Positions 6,033-8,521 of a DNA stretch of 8,521 nt are shown here, piece by piece. Origin of the DNA: Syntrophaceae bacterium UBA1411. Lineage in GTDB: Bacteria > Desulfobacterota > Syntrophia > Syntrophales > Smithellaceae. The translations under genes were made by a program, and so were the position numbers. Position 1 is the stretch's first letter; the number at the start of each line of letters is the position of its first letter. The notes beneath the pieces were generated by a model, which worked only from the letters and a program-made list of their open reading frames with translations, was not told the DNA's origin and did no database searches. The stretch lies in NCBI GenBank assembly GCA_002304995.1, contig DBPV01000084.1:14707-23227 (forward strand), written 5' to 3'.

Positions 6033-8521
6033 CCCCCTGAACATCCCTGCCGTCTTCCGCTGCTGCGCGCCGGCGTCTCGTCGCTGATGCGCTTTCCGCT
6101 GCAGACCGGAGAAGATCTGCTGGCCACAATGCTTTTGCTCGATCTGCCGGGCGCGGAACGGATCGCCGAGACGGAAAAAATCATCACGCATCTCATACCG
6201 GTCATGGCGCTGGCCCTGAAAAACGCTCTTACGCATGAAAAAATCGAACGGCAGGCGCAGGAACTCGCCTACCATGCAAACAACCTGGAGCAGCGCGTGG
6301 CGGAACGCACCGAAGCGCTGCAGGAAAGCGAAGAACAATATCGCATCCTCTTTGAAAATGCCGGCGAGGCCATTTTTGTTGTCCAGGACCGCAAGCTGGC
6401 CTTTCTCAATCCGACAACGACCCGAATCACCGGCTACACGGAAGAGGAACTCACGTCGAAACCCTTTGTCGATTTTATTGACCAGGACGACCGCGGCATG
6501 GTGCTGGACCGTTATCTCCGGCGCCTCAGAGGCGAAAAGATTTCCCGTCGCTATACTTTCCGGGTGATTCACCAAAAAGGCGATACGATTTGGGTGGAGC
6601 TGGATACGGTCATGATCCACTGGAAAGGAAAACCCGCGACGCTGAATTTCATGACCGACATCACGGAGCGCAAACGGGCGGAGGAAGCGCTGCAAGCCGA
6701 GAGACAACGTTTATATGATGTTTTGGAAACGCTGCCGGCAATGATCTGCTTATTGTCGAAAGATTACAACATTGCCTTTGCCAACCGCAGCTTCCGCGAC
6801 AAGTTTGGAGAGGCGCGTGGACGTAAATGTTACGATCTCTGCTTCGGGCAGGCAGAGCCGTGCTCATTTTGTGAAGCCTATGAAGCTCTGAAAACCGGCA
6901 AACCGCACCATTGGCAGGTTACGACTCCGGACGACAGCCTGCTGGATGTTTACGATTTCCCGTTTGTGGACGCCGACGGTACGCCGATGGTTCTTGAAAT
7001 GGATGTAGACATCACCGAGCGCAAACGGGCGGAGGAGGAAATCCAAAGGGCGAACACCCTGCTGAACTCGATTGTCGAGAATATCCCCAACATGATCTTC
7101 CTCAAGGACGCCCGGGAACTCCGGTTCACCCGGTTCAACCGGGCGGGAGAGGAGCTGCTGGGTCATTCCCGGGGCGACCTGCTGGGAAAGAACGATTACG
7201 ATTTATTCCCGACGGAGCAGGCAGACTTCTTTACACAGAAGGACCGGGACGTTTTGCGCGGGAAGGAAATTGTGGACATCCGGGAAGAACCCATTCAAAC
7301 CCGCCACAAGGGAGAGAGGATCCTGCACACGAAGAAAGTGCCGATTCTGAACGCAAACGGAGAACCCGAATACCTGATGGGCATCTCTGAAGACATCACC
7401 GACCGCATCCGGGCTCAGGAAAAAGAAAAGGAAACCCACGCCCTTCTCCGGATCGCGGGTGAAAAGGCAAAGCTGGGCGGATGGAGCGTCAATCTTGAAG
7501 AAAGCCGCGTGATCTGGTCCGATGAAGTCGCGGCCATCCACGAGATGCCTGCCGGCACTTCGCCGCTGTTGGAAGAGGGCATCAGCTTTTACGCGCCGGA
7601 GTGGAAGGAAAGAATCACCGCCGTTTTCACGGACTGCGCGCAAAAAGGCATTCCCTATGATGAAGAAATGGAAATCATCACCGCCGGAGGAAAGCGGGTT
7701 TGGGTAAAAACCATCGGAGAAGCGGTAAAAGATAAAGCCGGCAGGATCGTTAAGGTGCAGGGCGCATTTCAGGACATCAGCGAGCGCAAGCAGGCGGAGG
7801 CGGAGAAGCAGCGGCTGGAAGAGCGTTTGCGTCGTGCCGAGAAAATGGAAGCCCTCGGTCAGCTGGCCGGCGGCGTCGCCCATGATTTGAACAACGTCCT
7901 GGGCATCCTGTCCGGCTATTCCGAGCTGTTGCTGGAGGAAATCCCTGAAGCACACAAAGCCAGGAAACACGTCGAAAAGATCCTTCAGTCCACGGACAAG
8001 GGAGCCGCCATCATTCAGGACCTGCTTACTCTGGCCCGGCGGGGCGTCCTGGCAACGGAAGTCGTCCAGATCAACGAGATCATTTCCGGTTTTATCAAAA
8101 CCCCCGCGTTCGAGAACATTCGGGACTATCATCCGGGCGTCACCTTCCGGATGGAATGCGATCCGAACCTGCTCAACATCAACGGCTCTCCCGTCCATCT
8201 GGAAACGACACTGATGAACCTGGTGTCCAATGCGGCCGAGGCGATCAGCGGCAAAGGAGAAGTGGTGATCCGGACGGAGAACCGCTATCTGGACAGCGCC
8301 ATTGAGGGCTACGACGAGGTTCGGGAGGGAGACTATGCCGTTCTGACTGTATCCGACACGGGGGCAGGCATTGCCGATGAGCACCGGGAGAAGATATTCG
8401 AACCGTTTTACACAAAGAAGACGATGGGCAGGAGCGGGACGGGTCTCGGGCTGACGATTGTCTGGGGAACGGTCAAGGACCACAACGGGTATATTGACGT
8501 TCAGAGTTGCAAGGATAAGGG
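6033..8521 (+). CDS. Multi-PAS sensor histidine kinase, in-frame continuation of the DUF1638 gene (3' end outside window)
   Basis: The frame is open from the codon after the TAA to the window end, 829 codons. It begins with the second half of a GAF domain (VSSLMRFPLQTGEDLLATMLL), then a coiled coil (about 6237-6330). Four PAS domains follow at about 6330-6680, 6696-7030, 7050-7400 and 7440-7790, most ending in the DIT/SERK linker. The second PAS carries four Cys (codons at 6828, 6840, 6861 and 6870). HisKA follows with the phospho-acceptor in AHDLNN (His codon 7881-7883). The ATPase part shows NLVSNAAEAI (from 8217), DTGAGI (8355), EKIFEPFYTKK and GTGLGL (from 8439). No membrane segment is seen, so it is probably cytoplasmic. 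No independent start is convincing: ATG 6087, 6129 and 6204 lack good ribosome sites and would start inside GAF. It may end in a receiver domain beyond the edge. Whether it is expressed depends on the stop at 6030. Confidence 0.82.
6666..7036 (+). repeat. 20-bp exact direct repeats in PAS linker codons
   Basis: An identical 20-base segment encoding most of the ERKRAEE linker lies at 6666-6685 and 7017-7036. A diverged copy is at about 7785-7800. The repeats bracket the second, Cys-bearing PAS domain, so recombination between the exact copies would delete 351 bases, which is in frame. Confidence 0.7.

Noticed and set aside
6087..6206. Independent start of a separate kinase gene at ATG 6087, 6129 or 6204
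   Set aside because: None has a well-placed ribosome site, and all would begin in the middle of the GAF domain.
5259..6707. 482-codon open frame on the minus strand
   Set aside because: It lies opposite the DUF1638-GAF-PAS frame, which shows clear family motifs. It crosses the TAA region only because the antisense of GC-rich codons lacks stops, and its product shows no recognisable domain.
7203..8483. 426-codon open frame on the minus strand
   Set aside because: It is a shadow of the kinase, which has textbook H, N, G1 and G2 boxes on the plus strand.
1..8521. CRISPR arrays, tRNA, rRNA, transposase or integrase genes
   Set aside because: I saw no spaced repeat array, no tRNA or rRNA-like sequence and no recombinase motif on either strand.

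Overview
The window looks like a piece of chromosome from an anaerobic, Gram-negative bacterium, probably of the Desulfobacterota (Deltaproteobacteria) type. This is inferred from a signal-peptide-bearing solute-binding protein, a corrinoid/URO-D/DUF1638 gene set typical of anaerobes that handle methyl groups, and a large multi-PAS sensor kinase. It is not proven by any marker gene. All convincing genes are on the + strand. GC content, sampled by hand, climbs from about 40% in the first gene through about 55% in the second to over 65% in parts of the fourth.

Layout: (i) 1-238 holds a possible C-terminal tail of a hydrophobic protein and the leader of the next gene. (ii) 239-1288 is an exported type I periplasmic binding protein of the branched-chain amino-acid family, with no transporter genes beside it. 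(iii) 1289-1454 is a spacer with a perfect 10-bp inverted repeat and a weak promoter candidate. (iv) 1455-3188 is an unusual two-domain protein, a calcineurin-like metallophosphoesterase fused to a minimal nucleotidyltransferase. (v) 3189-3421 contains a near-consensus sigma-70-type promoter and a leader of about 95 nt with a tandem repeat and a hairpin. (vi) 3422-8521 is a tightly packed operon: corrinoid-binding protein, URO-D/MtaA-like protein (4-base overlap), DUF1638 protein (4-base overlap), and in the same frame a sensor histidine kinase that runs off the window.

The most interesting part is the last operon. The DUF1638 frame continues past its TAA stop (6030-6032) in the same reading frame into the second half of a GAF domain, then a coiled coil, four PAS domains, HisKA and HATPase. 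The ancestral or intended product therefore appears to be one DUF1638-GAF-PAS4-histidine kinase, cut by a single in-frame ochre codon in the middle of GAF. The adjacent corrinoid protein keeps its cobalt-ligand motif (DxHxxG). The URO-D protein has lost both Cys ligands expected of zinc-dependent MtaA/MtbA-type methyltransferases. Together these suggest a corrinoid/methyl-transfer gene set used for, or coupled to, signal transduction rather than ordinary methyl-group catabolism. That functional reading is inference.
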